DNA from: Puniceicoccales bacterium
Lineage (GTDB): Bacteria; Verrucomicrobiota; Verrucomicrobiia; Opitutales; JAIRLM01
Assembly: GCA_031275345.1 (NCBI GenBank)
Contig: JAISOW010000002.1
Location: 1-64,000, forward strand
Direction: 5' to 3'
DNA length: 64,000 bases
Each line of letters opens with the position of its first letter. The first letter of the stretch is position 1. This document shows, in pieces, positions 18,916-27,662 of this stretch. The translations under genes were made by a program, and so were the position numbers. Below the pieces are notes generated by a model. The model did not search any database. It worked only from the letters and a program-made list of their open reading frames with translations, and was not told the origin of the DNA.

Positions 18916-20360
18916 CATTCGCGGTAGCGAGCAGCGGAGCGGGTCCAGCCGAAGTCCTGTTCCATGGCGCGCCGTACCATGATATCCATATGATCGGGCC
19001 GGTTGTGGTAGCAGTGGCAGGCCCAGCCGATTGTGTCGTAGAGTGCCCGATTGCCAAGGTCGTGGAAGACAAAGCCGGTGCCAGACCCGGTCCGTTCGTC
19101 GTAGGATAGGACGCTGTCCCGCAGCCCTCCCGTGGACCGCACGATTGGCAATGTTCCATAGCGCAGGGAATATAGTTGATTAAGACCACAGGGTTCGAAG
19201 CGGCTTGGCATGAGAAAAAAATCTCCCGCAGCTTCCAGTCGGTGAGCCAGCCCTTCGTCGTAGCCAATGGTGACATGGATTCGATCGGCGTACTGGGCGG
19301 CAAGTTGGCAAAACTTTATCTCCAAATTGCGATCTCCCGCTCCGAGGATTGCCACGCGCACATCCATGGAAGCAAAAATTTTTGGCAACACATCTGCCAG
19401 CACGTCCAAACCCTTTTGTGCATAGAGCCGGGAAATTGCGACGAAGAGCGGGCTGCCGATGTCACTCGTTGGAAAATGGTTGTGAAAAAAATCTTTCTTG
19501 CACAGCGCCTTACCTTCCATCCGATCCCTGGAATAGTGGTGAGGAATGAGTGGATCACTGGCCGGGTCCCAGCTTGTGCCATCGATGCCGTTCATAATTC
19601 CCAGCAGGTCCCCGCCGCGAAAGTTGAGAACGTCCTGCAGGCCGCAGCCAAACTCGGCCGATCGGATCTCCTCCGCATAGGTTGGGCTCACGGTTGTCAA
19701 TTTATTGGCAAAGTAGAGGCCACCTTTGAGAAAATTTACGCCGCCGCACGCCTCCAAACGGTCGGCGCGAAAAAGATCGGAAGGAAGGCCGGCGAAGGCT
19801 AAAATTGACCGGTCCGCATAGCCCTGGTGGGCCAGGTTGTGGACGGTTAGCACGCTAGCGGAATGGCGCAATGGTCCATTGCGGTCACGGGTTTCCAAAA
19901 AAACAGGCACCAGACCTGCCATCCAATCATGGCAGTGAAAAATGTCCGGGACCCAGCCTGTGAGCCCTGGCAGGTCAAGGGCGGCACGGCATAGTAGGGC
20001 AAACCGCTCCGGGTTATCGGCAAATGCACATCGCCTGCCATTGCCTTCATCGTGATCATCGTAGATACGGGCGCGGTCAAAGTAGCGCTGGTATTCTAAA
20101 AAATACACCCGCAAGCCGCTCGGTTCGATAAGCTCGTGCACCCTGGCCCAGTGCTCCCGGCCCAGGTGGATGGCGAGTGGATGGGGCAGCGGGTACATAT
20201 TTTTTCGATGCAATTCGTCCATGCCGCGGTAGAGGGGCAGCAACAGGCGCACATCATCGCCACCTTTTTGCAGCTCCCGCGCCAGGGAAGCAACCGAATC
20301 GGCCAATCCACCCGTCTTCGCGTAGGGGACTGCCTCTGCCGTTACCATTAAAATTTTCAT
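18882..20360 (-). CDS. glgA: Glycogen synthase (ADP-glucose type)
   Basis: This GT5 enzyme extends alpha-1,4-glucan from ADP-glucose. The N-terminal KTGGLAD motif (Lys15) is the ADP-glucose site. Further signatures are DIFHCHDWMAGL, the GIMNGID loop, and the C-terminal SRFEPCGLNQLYSLRYG. Starting at ATG 20360 it has 492 residues, normal for bacterial GlgA. The start overlaps the stop of the upstream beta-helix gene as ATGA, implying coupling. A storage polysaccharide is implied, though other glg genes are outside the window. Confidence 0.94.
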   Translation of the reverse strand: MKILMVTAEAVPYAKTGGLADSVASLARELQKGGDDVRLLLPLYRGMDELHRKNMYPLPHPLAIHLGREHWARVHELIEPSGLRVYFLEYQRYFDRARIYDDHDEGNGRRCAFADNPERFALLCRAALDLPGLTGWVPDIFHCHDWMAGLVPVFLETRDRNGPLRHSASVLTVHNLAHQGYADRSILAFAGLPSDLFRADRLEACGGVNFLKGGLYFANKLTTVSPTYAEEIRSAEFGCGLQDVLNFRGGDLLGIMNGIDGTSWDPASDPLIPHHYSRDRMEGKALCKKDFFHNHFPTSDIGSPLFVAISRLYAQKGLDVLADVLPKIFASMDVRVAILGAGDRNLEIKFCQLAAQYADRIHVTIGYDEGLAHRLEAAGDFFLMPSRFEPCGLNQLYSLRYGTLPIVRSTGGLRDSVLSYDERTGSGTGFVFHDLGNRALYDTIGWACHCYHNRPDHMDIMVRRAMEQDFGWTRSAARYRECYRWALESKGA

Positions 20361-21088
20361 GGATTGCACAAATTTGGACCGTCAGCCTCCCAACCGTCTG
20401 CTCCCAACGGCGGTTTTTCAAAGCTTTTCCTTCGGCGCAGGATAGGCCGCTGGGGTAAAAATGCTTCGCAGCCATCCGGAAGATGGCCGGAAAAGGAAAT
20501 GGCAGCATGAACCCAGGCCCCTTGTCCCAGGACAGTACCCGGCAGCAAAACAGCATTGCAACCAACCTGGGACCCGTCGCCGAGAAATGATCCACACTTG
20601 CGCAGACCGGTTGCCGTGGATCCGGATGGACCATGGACCCGCACCGGTAAACCATCCAGCCGCAAATTTGCCAACACAACCCCCGCACCGATGTGTGCCC
20701 CGCGGCCGAGGATGGAATCGCCCACGTAATTTCTGTGCGGAACCGTTACGCCATCTAGCAGCAAAGAATTTTTTATCTCACTGCCATGGCCCACGGTGCA
20801 GCAATTGCCACAAAAAACGTTTTCCCGCAGCAGAGCATTTGGCCCAATGCGGCAATCGGCGCCGATGAAGGCCGGACCTACGATGTGGGCAGAAGAATCT
20901 ACGCTGGCCGACGGGTGGATCAAGACCTGCCCAATCCTGCGGCAGTCGGACGAAATGTGCAATGGCATGGCGCGCAGTGCATCGGCGATGGCAGGAAGCC
21001 ATTCCCATGGCTGGGAAGTGGTGGAAAAAAATGGACGCAAAAATTCCAAGCTTCCCAGCGACGGAAAAAGTTGGCCGGCTTCCAACAT
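20357..21088 (-). CDS. Left-handed beta-helix (hexapeptide) nucleotidyltransferase/acyltransferase-like protein
   Basis: The 243-residue product is dominated by hexapeptide repeats (for example IGADCRIGPNALLRENVF, then VGDSILGRGAHIGAGVVLANLRLDG), the left-handed beta-helix of GlmU-type C-terminal domains. The short N-terminus has no nucleotidyltransferase signature. It could be a stand-alone glucosamine-1-phosphate acetyltransferase-like domain or a sugar-phosphate pyrophosphorylase relative. Substrate is not assignable from sequence. It overlaps rodZ by one base (TAATG) and glgA by four, so it belongs to the operon. Confidence 0.75.
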   Translation of the reverse strand: MLEAGQLFPSLGSLEFLRPFFSTTSQPWEWLPAIADALRAMPLHISSDCRRIGQVLIHPSASVDSSAHIVGPAFIGADCRIGPNALLRENVFCGNCCTVGHGSEIKNSLLLDGVTVPHRNYVGDSILGRGAHIGAGVVLANLRLDGLPVRVHGPSGSTATGLRKCGSFLGDGSQVGCNAVLLPGTVLGQGAWVHAAISFSGHLPDGCEAFLPQRPILRRRKSFEKPPLGADGWEADGPNLCNP

Positions 21089-21807
21089 TAGTAGGCAACC
21101 TCTAGCCAGCCCACACCTGCCTTTCTTGGCCGAACCACCTCTCCGGATTCGGTCCGAACGCTCAGGGCGCTGCCCTCGGAAAACGAAATTTGCACACTTT
21201 CACCGTATTCCACCATTTCGGTGGCACCTTTTTTCAAAAGGCCGGAAAAAATTTTCTTCTTTGATTCCTTGGTGCGCACAAGGACCTGCACGCCGTCGGA
21301 TGCCACCAATGCCAATTTTTTTGCCGGCAATGGCGCCACGGCCACCACATCTCCTGCCTCACTCCGCAGGAGATCTGCCCATTCCGCATCGGTTGCCGAT
21401 GTGGAGTGGAATAGAGAAAAAAGGAGCGGCAGGGCCAGAATTACGGCCAGGGCACCGCACTGCCAGCGCCGGTTGCAGCACCGTGCCCACAGCCAGGTTT
21501 TCCAGCGAGATCGGGTGGCCGTGGCAGATTCTCCATCCTTTTCTCCATCTACCATCGGACCTTGGCCATCCAAGCTGTCCATCTGCTCCAGCCACGGATC
21601 AATGTTTAGTTCCAGAAATTCGGCATAGACGCGGAAGAAGCCACGCTTGTAGATATCCGGCAAGGGAAAGTCAAAGTTGCCCTGCTCAAATTCTCGCAAA
21701 AAATCTTCCCGAATTTTGATCGCATCCTCCACCTCCTTCAACGTCAAGCCCCTCGCTTCCCGCGCCCGGCGCAGCTGTTCGCCAAACGGTTCCCCATCGA
21801 ACCCCAT
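21088..21807 (-). CDS. RodZ-like helix-turn-helix membrane protein
   Basis: The N-terminus (FGEQLRRAREARGLTLKEVEDAIKI) is the Xre-type HTH of RodZ, followed by a linker and one membrane helix near residues 118-134. The periplasmic part ends with a DUF4115-like beta domain (VLVRTKESKKKIFSG, VQISFSEG). RodZ bridges MreB to the elongation machinery and sets rod shape. ATG 21807 gives 239 residues; a longer frame adds 43 poorly conserved residues. It sits between tgt and the beta-helix gene on the minus strand. Confidence 0.82.
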   Translation of the reverse strand: MGFDGEPFGEQLRRAREARGLTLKEVEDAIKIREDFLREFEQGNFDFPLPDIYKRGFFRVYAEFLELNIDPWLEQMDSLDGQGPMVDGEKDGESATATRSRWKTWLWARCCNRRWQCGALAVILALPLLFSLFHSTSATDAEWADLLRSEAGDVVAVAPLPAKKLALVASDGVQVLVRTKESKKKIFSGLLKKGATEMVEYGESVQISFSEGSALSVRTESGEVVRPRKAGVGWLEVAY

Positions 21808-21922
21808 GGTCGCATGGTAGATGGTGCCCTTGCCACTGGCGAGCACTTTTCGCGGGATCCGGAGCCGGGAAAGTGGCAAATGAATGCTGGTGGCAGGATT
21901 GGGGGTGGATGGAATTTTTTTG

Positions 21923-23116
21923 TCAAATATTTTCACCGTTTATCCGACAGAATTCTCGCCACCGGCCGGCCAGAATTGCCTCCCGTGCGGCCGCAAAAAA
22001 GCGGTTAATGAAGGTAATGTTATGGATGGCTAGCAGCTGGCCGCCGAGGGTTTCCCCCGCGCGGAAAAGATGGTGGATGTAGCCGCGGGAAGCGGTGCGG
22101 CAGGCATGGCAGGGACAGCTGGCATCGATGGGATTTGGATCCTTGGCAAAGCGGGCATTTTTTAGGTTCCAGTGGCCGGTGCCGTCGGACAGGGATGGCG
22201 GCACGATGGCTCCGCCGTGGCGGGCTAGGCGGGTGGGATGGACGCAGTCGAAGGTATCCACCCCGCAACCAATTCCGTGCATGATGTCGCCCAGCCCTCC
22301 GATGCCAAGCAGATGGGTTGGCTTGGTGGGGTGCTTTTGGCCACATACCATGGCCACGATTTCCCGCATTTGTTCCCGATTTCCGCCCAAACTTCCGCCG
22401 ATGGCCTGGCCAAAAAAGGCGTGTTCCCCCACAAAGGCACAGCTTTCCCGGCGCAAATCCTCATAAATTCCGCCCTGCACGATGCCGTAGATGGCCTGTT
22501 TCCCGGTGGAACGGCGGAACTCTTCCAATGAACGCAGTTCCCAGCGGTGGCTTCGCCGAGTTGCATCGGCCGTATATGTCCGATCGGCATGGAATGGGGT
22601 GCATTCATCCAGCGGCAGGACAAGATCGGCGCCCAGCAGTCGCTGAATTTGGATGGAGGATTCGGGCGAAAGGAGATGGATTCCTCCGCCGCGGTAGGAG
22701 CGGAACCATGCCCCGTCCTCCGTAATTTTGATGAGCGTTCGTGCAGTGGGCCGTCCGCGGCAGCCCTTGATTTCCCTGGCAACTCCGCCGTGGCCAAGGC
22801 TAAAAATTTGAAAGCCTCCGGAATCGGTTAGCATCGGACCGGACCAATCCATCATGCGGTGTAGGCCACCCAGCTGGGCCACTGTTTCAGCGCCTGGCTG
22901 CAGGGAAAGATGGTAGGTGTTGGCCAAAATCACCTGGGTGCCGCACTGGCGGACCTGCTCCGCCGTAAGACCTTTAATTGCTCCCCGTGTTCCGCAGAAT
23001 AGAAACGCCGGCGTGGCAATCGTGCCGTGCGGCGTCTGCAGCAGGCCGTGGCGAGCACCGGAAGGATCGATGGCCGTCGGAGAAAAGGAAAATTCAGCGC
23101 CGTCCAACAGCATCAT
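21923..23116 (-). CDS. tgt: tRNA-guanine transglycosylase (queuine tRNA-ribosyltransferase)
   Basis: This enzyme exchanges guanine-34 for preQ1 in tRNAs with GUN anticodons. The 397-residue product shows LTDSGGFQIFSL and LPLDECTPF (catalytic aspartates), GIVQGGIYEDLR and GIGGLGDIMHGI. The zinc site is CPCHACR plus a downstream His. The start is either of two adjacent ATGs at 23116 and 23113. It overlaps the amidase stop by 23 bases. No other queuosine genes are in view. Confidence 0.93.
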   Translation of the reverse strand: MMLLDGAEFSFSPTAIDPSGARHGLLQTPHGTIATPAFLFCGTRGAIKGLTAEQVRQCGTQVILANTYHLSLQPGAETVAQLGGLHRMMDWSGPMLTDSGGFQIFSLGHGGVAREIKGCRGRPTARTLIKITEDGAWFRSYRGGGIHLLSPESSIQIQRLLGADLVLPLDECTPFHADRTYTADATRRSHRWELRSLEEFRRSTGKQAIYGIVQGGIYEDLRRESCAFVGEHAFFGQAIGGSLGGNREQMREIVAMVCGQKHPTKPTHLLGIGGLGDIMHGIGCGVDTFDCVHPTRLARHGGAIVPPSLSDGTGHWNLKNARFAKDPNPIDASCPCHACRTASRGYIHHLFRAGETLGGQLLAIHNITFINRFFAAAREAILAGRWREFCRINGENI

Positions 23117-24041
23117 AGTGGCAGATTCCCTGGCATAGGGCGCGGGCGATGGCTTCCCTGTACTCTTCCGTGCCGAGCCGTCGACCTTCTTCGCCATTGG
23201 TGAGAAAGCCACACTCCACGAGGGCCGCTGGACAGTGGGCCGCCTTCAAAACGAGAAATCGACCCCGCCGCACTCCCCTGTCCTTTACGCCGGTGATGCC
23301 AATCAGCTGTCGTTGCAGGCAGTAGCCGAGCCAAAGATTGTGCTCATCGCAGCGGTTGTTGGGACAACTGTGCTGGTCCTGTGCTCCGGGTTTGTCCATT
23401 CTGGCCGTCGATGCCATGCCCTTTTGGGGTAGTACGTAGGTTTCCACGCCGGAGGCCATCGGCGCATCGGCCGCATTGCAGTGGATGCTGATGAAGAGGT
23501 CACAGCTGGAACCAATTTCCGGCCGCCGTTCCAGCGCAACAAAGCTGTCACCGCTGCGGGTGAGGATGGATCCAATGTTTCGTTCTCGCAAAAGTCGTTG
23601 CAGGCGTAGGGCGATGTCGAGGGTGAGATTCTTTTCCACCAGCTGGCCCTGGACAGTGCCGGAATCGTGGCCACCGTGGCCGGCGTCGATGCAAACACGG
23701 CGCAGCGGTGCAACGGCCGGCGGGGTGAGGAGCGGTGCCAGTACCCGTGCCCAGTCTGCGCCATCGACTGTCAATGCACCCGGCCCACCGCCGGTTGGGC
23801 ATTGGCCGTAGACGGACACGCCGTTCAGCCGATGGCACGCGCTATTGTGCCGAAAGACAAGGGAACAGTCCTTGGAGCGGACAATGCCAACCCTGCCGTC
23901 CTGTTCGTAGGTTAGCGTACCTCCACAGCGGGAAGCAATTTCAGATAAACCAATGGAAAAGCTCTGTTGGCCAACGAAGAGGGCCAAAAATAGGAAAAAA
24001 AATGGCCGACTAGGCATGGCAGGTCCGATCCCTGGCATCAC
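23094..24041 (-). CDS. N-acetylmuramoyl-L-alanine amidase (Amidase_3)
   Basis: This is a secreted zinc amidase that splits the lactyl-peptide bond of peptidoglycan. A short N-region and the hydrophobic segment FFFLFLALFVG look like a signal peptide. The zinc and catalytic residues are His122 (DAGHGG), Glu136 (VEKN), His187 (SIHCNA) and Glu276 (VECGFL). About 90 residues precede the catalytic domain and resemble an AMIN-like module only weakly. The ATG at 24041 overlaps the frr stop as ATGA, which supports this start. Confidence 0.88.
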   Translation of the reverse strand: MMPGIGPAMPSRPFFFLFLALFVGQQSFSIGLSEIASRCGGTLTYEQDGRVGIVRSKDCSLVFRHNSACHRLNGVSVYGQCPTGGGPGALTVDGADWARVLAPLLTPPAVAPLRRVCIDAGHGGHDSGTVQGQLVEKNLTLDIALRLQRLLRERNIGSILTRSGDSFVALERRPEIGSSCDLFISIHCNAADAPMASGVETYVLPQKGMASTARMDKPGAQDQHSCPNNRCDEHNLWLGYCLQRQLIGITGVKDRGVRRGRFLVLKAAHCPAALVECGFLTNGEEGRRLGTEEYREAIARALCQGICHYDAVGRR

Positions 24042-24586
24042 TGCGTGAGCAGCTCATTTCGCTTGGCAGCGAACAGTTCATCGATCCTGTCGATGCAGGC
24101 ATCGACCCCTTTCTGCACCTCCTTCTCCCGGCGCTTGAGCTCGTCTTCGGAAATATGGCCCTTTTTTTGTTCCGCCCTCCACGCCTCCATGGCATCCCGC
24201 CGCACCGTTCTTGCAGCAACTTTTGCGGACTCCCCCATGGCAGCTGCCTTTTTTACCAGCTCCAACCGCCGTTCCCGGCTGGTTTCCGGAACAAGGCAGC
24301 GGATACGATCGGCGTCGATGATCGGCGTGAGACCAAGGTCGGCCTGCCTAATTGCCTTTTCAATGGCCTTGGCCGTGCCTCTGTCCCAGGGTTGAATTGC
24401 GATGGTCCGGCCATCCGGCACGGAAATGGCCGCCATCTCCTTCAATCGCAGGCTTGTCCCCTGCACGTCCACCACGATGGAATCCACCATGGCTACGGCC
24501 GCCTTGCCCGCATGCAGCGTGGCAAATTCCCGCGCCAACCGATCCAATACCCTGAGGCATAGGCCATCAAAAATTTTTGCATCCAT
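24038..24586 (-). CDS. frr: Ribosome recycling factor
   Basis: It dismantles post-termination ribosomes together with EF-G. The 182-residue product has the expected helical hairpin domain and the beta insert (ISVPDGRTIAIQPWDRG, then KAIRQADLGLTP), and ends in the conserved helix. It begins 3 bases after pyrH, the usual bacterial order pyrH-frr. Confidence 0.93.
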   Translation of the reverse strand: MDAKIFDGLCLRVLDRLAREFATLHAGKAAVAMVDSIVVDVQGTSLRLKEMAAISVPDGRTIAIQPWDRGTAKAIEKAIRQADLGLTPIIDADRIRCLVPETSRERRLELVKKAAAMGESAKVAARTVRRDAMEAWRAEQKKGHISEDELKRREKEVQKGVDACIDRIDELFAAKRNELLTQ

Positions 24587-24589
24587 TTG

Positions 24590-25306
24590 CTATTCCGTTG
24601 CCAAATTTTCCGCCACCAGTGTCCCAATCTCCCTGCCCTGAACTGCCTGCAGCAGCGCATCTGGCCGGCGCATGGGAAATACCACGATGGGCAGCGCATT
24701 TGCCCTGCACAGACAAAACGCCGTTCCATCCATGACGGCCAGACGCCGGTGCAGCACCTCATCGAAAGAAATTTTGCGAAAACGTCGCGCCATCGGCTCA
24801 ATCCGCGGGTCGCCATCGTAGATTCCGTCAACTGAACTTGCCTTTAGCAGCACCTGGGCATCAATTTCCATGGCGCGCACGGCTGCAGCGGTATCCGTCG
24901 TAAAGTATGGCTGACCTGTCCCGCCGCAAAAAACCACCACCTTACCGTCCGCCAGCAGGCTCCGCGCCCGACGCCCGTCGCCGACCTCCACGCCCGGCAC
25001 CGACGAAAAAGCACCCAGCAGTGCGCAGGGCACGGCCCGACGCTCCAGCAATTCCACCAGGGCGATTCCATTGATCACCGTTGCCAGCATGCCCATCCTG
25101 TCGCCAGCTTCCTGGGAAAACAGTCCCCTACGGGCGCGGTAGAGGTTGCCTCCTCCTACGACGATGGCGATGTGCACGCCAAGCTGCTGCAGCTGACAAA
25201 TCTGTGCCGCCAGTGGAGCAAACGCCTCCGGATCGATGGCTTCTTCCTGCCCGGCCAACACCTCGCCGCTTAATTTTAGCAGGATACGGCCGTAGGCGAC
25301 GTCCAC
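24590..25306 (-). CDS. pyrH: UMP kinase
   Basis: It phosphorylates UMP to UDP and is a hexameric bacterial enzyme regulated by GTP and UTP. The 238-residue product starts with GTG at 25306 (VDVAYGRILLKLSGE). Signatures include VVGGGNLYRAR, DRMGMLATVINGIAL, FCGGTGQPYFTTDTAA and KASSVDGIYDGDP. The open frame continues upstream, but that extension would be antisense to tRNA-Gln and is rejected. It leads the pyrH-frr-amidase-tgt run. Confidence 0.93.
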   Translation of the reverse strand: MDVAYGRILLKLSGEVLAGQEEAIDPEAFAPLAAQICQLQQLGVHIAIVVGGGNLYRARRGLFSQEAGDRMGMLATVINGIALVELLERRAVPCALLGAFSSVPGVEVGDGRRARSLLADGKVVVFCGGTGQPYFTTDTAAAVRAMEIDAQVLLKASSVDGIYDGDPRIEPMARRFRKISFDEVLHRRLAVMDGTAFCLCRANALPIVVFPMRRPDALLQAVQGREIGTLVAENLATE

Positions 25307-25378
25307 ACTGCAACCGTGACCCGGGTGGCTGGCCCCGTCAATTGAAAAAATTTCGCGAAGTGGTCCGAAGGAAATGCC

Positions 25379-25407
25379 TTGACAGAGAACCCCATCCCAC
25401 CGGCAAT
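25379..25407 (+). promoter_or_regulatory. Putative promoter of tRNA-Gln
   Basis: A perfect -35 box TTGACA at 25379-25384 is followed after 17 bases by GGCAAT (25402-25407, three of six matches to TATAAT). The tRNA starts 13 bases later. The -10 box is weak. Confidence 0.4.
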
Positions 25408-25419
25408 GGGGCCCGCCAC

Positions 25420-25493
25420 TGCCCGATTGTGTAACGGTAGCACACTGGATTTTGGTTCCATTTGTCCAGGTTCGAATCCTGGTCGGGCAGCCA
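25420..25493 (+). tRNA. tRNA-Gln(TTG)
   Basis: The 74-base sequence folds as a cloverleaf. The acceptor stem TGCCCGA pairs with TCGGGCA, the T arm is CCAGG-TTCGAAT-CCTGG, the D stem is GTG/CAC, and the anticodon loop TTTTGGT places TTG at 34-36. The discriminator base is G and the CCA end is encoded. The first anticodon-stem pair is a C-T mismatch. It lies between divergent pyrH and convergent dprA. Confidence 0.93.
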
Positions 25494-25537
25494 GGCTGTC
25501 CGCCGCAGGGCATCCGCTTCTCTTGTGGCAGTCCCTG

Positions 25538-26647
25538 CTAGCAGGGTACGAATTCGCCGGACGGTTCCCTTGTCACCGCGCCGCCGATGCGCATGGTTTG
25601 CAGCAGTTGGGCACACTCCAAAACTGCCATGTCCAGCTCTGCCGCCAATTCCTCGGCCGTTGCCCTTCCCTGCCTGGCCAGAGCTTTCCAAATGCGCAGC
25701 TCAATTCCCTCCAATGTGGGACATGGCTGCAATTTTTGAGACAGGTCCAATTGCAGCTGCGCCGGCCGCGGGGAATGATCTAAAATTTGAAAAAGATCCT
25801 CCACCCCGGTGAATAGGTGGGCTCCTTCGCGAATGAGTTTTAGGCAGCCGGCGCTGCGCGGATCGGATAGCCGGCCGGGGACGGCAAATAGCGGCCTTTT
25901 CTGGTCCCTGGCAAAGCGGGCCGACAGCATGCTGCCGCCGTTGCATGGACTTTCCACCACAACCGTTGCGGCGGATAGACCGGTTATGATGCGGTTGCGA
26001 ATGGCAAAATTCTGCCGCTGTACCCGCTGGCCAAATGAAAATTCACTGGCCAATGTCCCATCGCGGCGGATGCGGTGGTATGTCTCGGCGTTTTCCGGCG
26101 GATAGATGCTGTCCAGCGCTCCGGCCAGCACGGCAATGGTGTGACCATTGGCAGCAAGAGCACCCCCGTGTGCCGCCAGATCGATCCCCTTGGCCAATCC
26201 GCTGGCCACGGCATAGCCCGCCTCCACCAGCTGTTTTGCCAAATTTTGGGCCAACATTTCTCCATAAAATGTGCAAATGCGGCTGCCCACGATGGCCACG
26301 GACCGAACATTGGCAATGTCCCGCCCGGCGACGTAGAGGCCAATCGGCGCATTGTCCACCGCGCGCAGCTGCTGCGGATAGTCCGGGGCCAGGCAAGAAA
26401 TGAATCGGCCACCGCAGCGTTCCATGGCCAAATATTCCCGTTCCAAATCGATGTGCGTTTCCCAGGAAAGGACGCTGGCAGCGGCGCGGTGGGAAAGTGA
26501 AAATTCTTCCACCAGCTCCGCCTCACTGGAGGAAAAAATACGGCCCACATCCGAGCCCAACCTTTCCACCAGTCGGTGAAACGCGTGCGGCCCAAGGTAC
26601 GGCAGGGCGTTGCAAACCTGCGCCACCACCTCCCTATCCCACTTCAT
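25538..26647 (-). CDS. dprA: DNA processing protein DprA
   Basis: DprA binds incoming single-stranded DNA and loads RecA during natural transformation. The 369-residue product contains the Rossmann core (SVAIVGSRICTFYGE, SGLAKGIDLAAHGGAL, LAGALDSIYPPEN, NRIITGLSAATVVVES, FAVPGRL) and a C-terminal winged-helix region (LARQGRATAEELAAEL). The N-terminal helical part is also present, so it is full length. A retained dprA in an apparently host-adapted genome hints at continuing DNA uptake. Confidence 0.93.
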   Translation of the reverse strand: MKWDREVVAQVCNALPYLGPHAFHRLVERLGSDVGRIFSSSEAELVEEFSLSHRAAASVLSWETHIDLEREYLAMERCGGRFISCLAPDYPQQLRAVDNAPIGLYVAGRDIANVRSVAIVGSRICTFYGEMLAQNLAKQLVEAGYAVASGLAKGIDLAAHGGALAANGHTIAVLAGALDSIYPPENAETYHRIRRDGTLASEFSFGQRVQRQNFAIRNRIITGLSAATVVVESPCNGGSMLSARFARDQKRPLFAVPGRLSDPRSAGCLKLIREGAHLFTGVEDLFQILDHSPRPAQLQLDLSQKLQPCPTLEGIELRIWKALARQGRATAEELAAELDMAVLECAQLLQTMRIGGAVTREPSGEFVPC

Positions 26648-26677
26648 GGGACAATGATTTTCATGCTGCCGGCCAGG

Positions 26678-26971
26678 CTAGCTTTGGAAAAATGTTTGCC
26701 GCATCGACCGAACCAGCGGATTGTGCGCCCCGCCTAGTTGAATGCAGGCCCGGCTAGGCAGTGGAACGCGTCCATTGACCACGGCCGAAAAGTCTGCCTC
26801 GCTGCAGGGAATGACACCGCGGTACACCCCCCCATGCGGTACAACAATAGAACGTTCCAACAGCCGCTGCGCTCCGACAGACCGCGACATCTCATGCGTC
26901 CGGGCGGTCGTGGAGTGTACACAAAACTCACCGCCATTCCCCGCCCCAACAACGGATGTAGATCCAGCCAT
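26678..26971 (-). CDS. Possible small unknown protein
   Basis: I do not recognise this 97-residue frame. It would begin 14 bases after the CesT-type chaperone stop and end 30 bases before dprA, in the same direction, and it fills most of the 338-base gap between them. Small ORFs beside T3SS chaperones are often their cargo. Against it: the composition is unremarkable, there is no clear ribosome site, and other frames are open across the same stretch. Confidence 0.3.
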   Translation of the reverse strand: MAGSTSVVGAGNGGEFCVHSTTARTHEMSRSVGAQRLLERSIVVPHGGVYRGVIPCSEADFSAVVNGRVPLPSRACIQLGGAHNPLVRSMRQTFFQS

Positions 26972-26985
26972 GCCAACCTTCCCGT

Positions 26986-27426
26986 TCAGTCGTCGGCAAG
27001 AGAAATCTCTTCGGCTTCCTGAACCATCGTCGCCAGCTTATGCATCCAAGCCTCTGTCGTGTCAACAAAATCCGCCAGACTCTCCTCAAAAGCTCCGTCA
27101 TTGGACAGTGGAAGTTGGTAGCGGGTCATGATGACAACCGTCTGGGACTGGCGGTCAATGGCAATTGTCAGACCATTGGTTCCGCTCCAGAAAAAATTTG
27201 TTTCCAAAAGTTTTTCAAAAATATTTTCCCGCCCCACCAGCGGCATTTCCCCAAGGTAGGCATAGACGAGCAGGCAGCTAAATTTTTCATCCAGCTCCAG
27301 GTTGAGAACGATCTTGTCATCGAACATGAGCATGCAGTGCTGATTGTTATCCAATGACAACCGTTCCAGCCGCAGAGAGTTGGCCAGACGGGCCAGGATT
27401 TGATTTACTTCAGCTCTAAGATCCAT
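26986..27426 (-). CDS. CesT-fold type III secretion chaperone
   Basis: The 146-residue acidic product follows the CesT/Tir-chaperone pattern: an N-terminal helix, then a Leu-rich strand with LSLDNNQHCMLMFDD, LVYAYLGEMPL, the signature KLLETNFFWSGTNGLTIAID, a further strand with RYQLPL, and a C-terminal helix ending in an acidic tail. Such proteins dimerise in the cytoplasm and pilot one or a few effectors to the export gate. ATG 27426 was chosen because upstream residues do not fit the fold. It is 30 kb from the sctXYV block, so it probably serves an effector rather than the needle complex. Confidence 0.8.
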   Translation of the reverse strand: MDLRAEVNQILARLANSLRLERLSLDNNQHCMLMFDDKIVLNLELDEKFSCLLVYAYLGEMPLVGRENIFEKLLETNFFWSGTNGLTIAIDRQSQTVVIMTRYQLPLSNDGAFEESLADFVDTTEAWMHKLATMVQEAEEISLADD

Positions 27427-27569
27427 CGCCGTATGCAGTGCCAGTTTAGTTAGCCACCGAGAAAGCCGAATAACAAGCATTTTTTGGCCCAACGTGCGAC
27501 ATTTTTTTTACTCTGACCGGGGAAATTTCCTTGCCCAGGCCGGCGGATGCTGGCACCAAAAAGACGTCT

Positions 27570-27640
27570 GCGGGTGTCGTATAGTGGCAATATGCGAGCT
27601 TCCCAAGCTTGAGCGGAGGGTTCGATTCCCTCCATCCGCA
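27570..27640 (+). tRNA. tRNA-Gly(CCC)
   Basis: The 71-base cloverleaf has acceptor GCGGGTG pairing with CATCCGC (one G-U pair), T arm GAGGG-TTCGATT-CCCTC, and anticodon stem CGAGC/GCTTG around TTCCCAA, giving anticodon CCC. The discriminator is A and the CCA end is not encoded (ACCG follows). It ends 22 bases before prfA. Confidence 0.92.
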
Positions 27641-27662
27641 CCGATTTTTGTCCACATTTCCA

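Noticed and set aside
25307-25513. Upstream extension of pyrH to 25513
   Set aside because: It would be antisense to tRNA-Gln and adds residues absent from UMP kinases; GTG 25306 fits the family.
26738-27131. Plus-strand ORFs overlapping the CesT-type chaperone
   Set aside because: They are antisense to a gene with a good fold match and have no family similarity.
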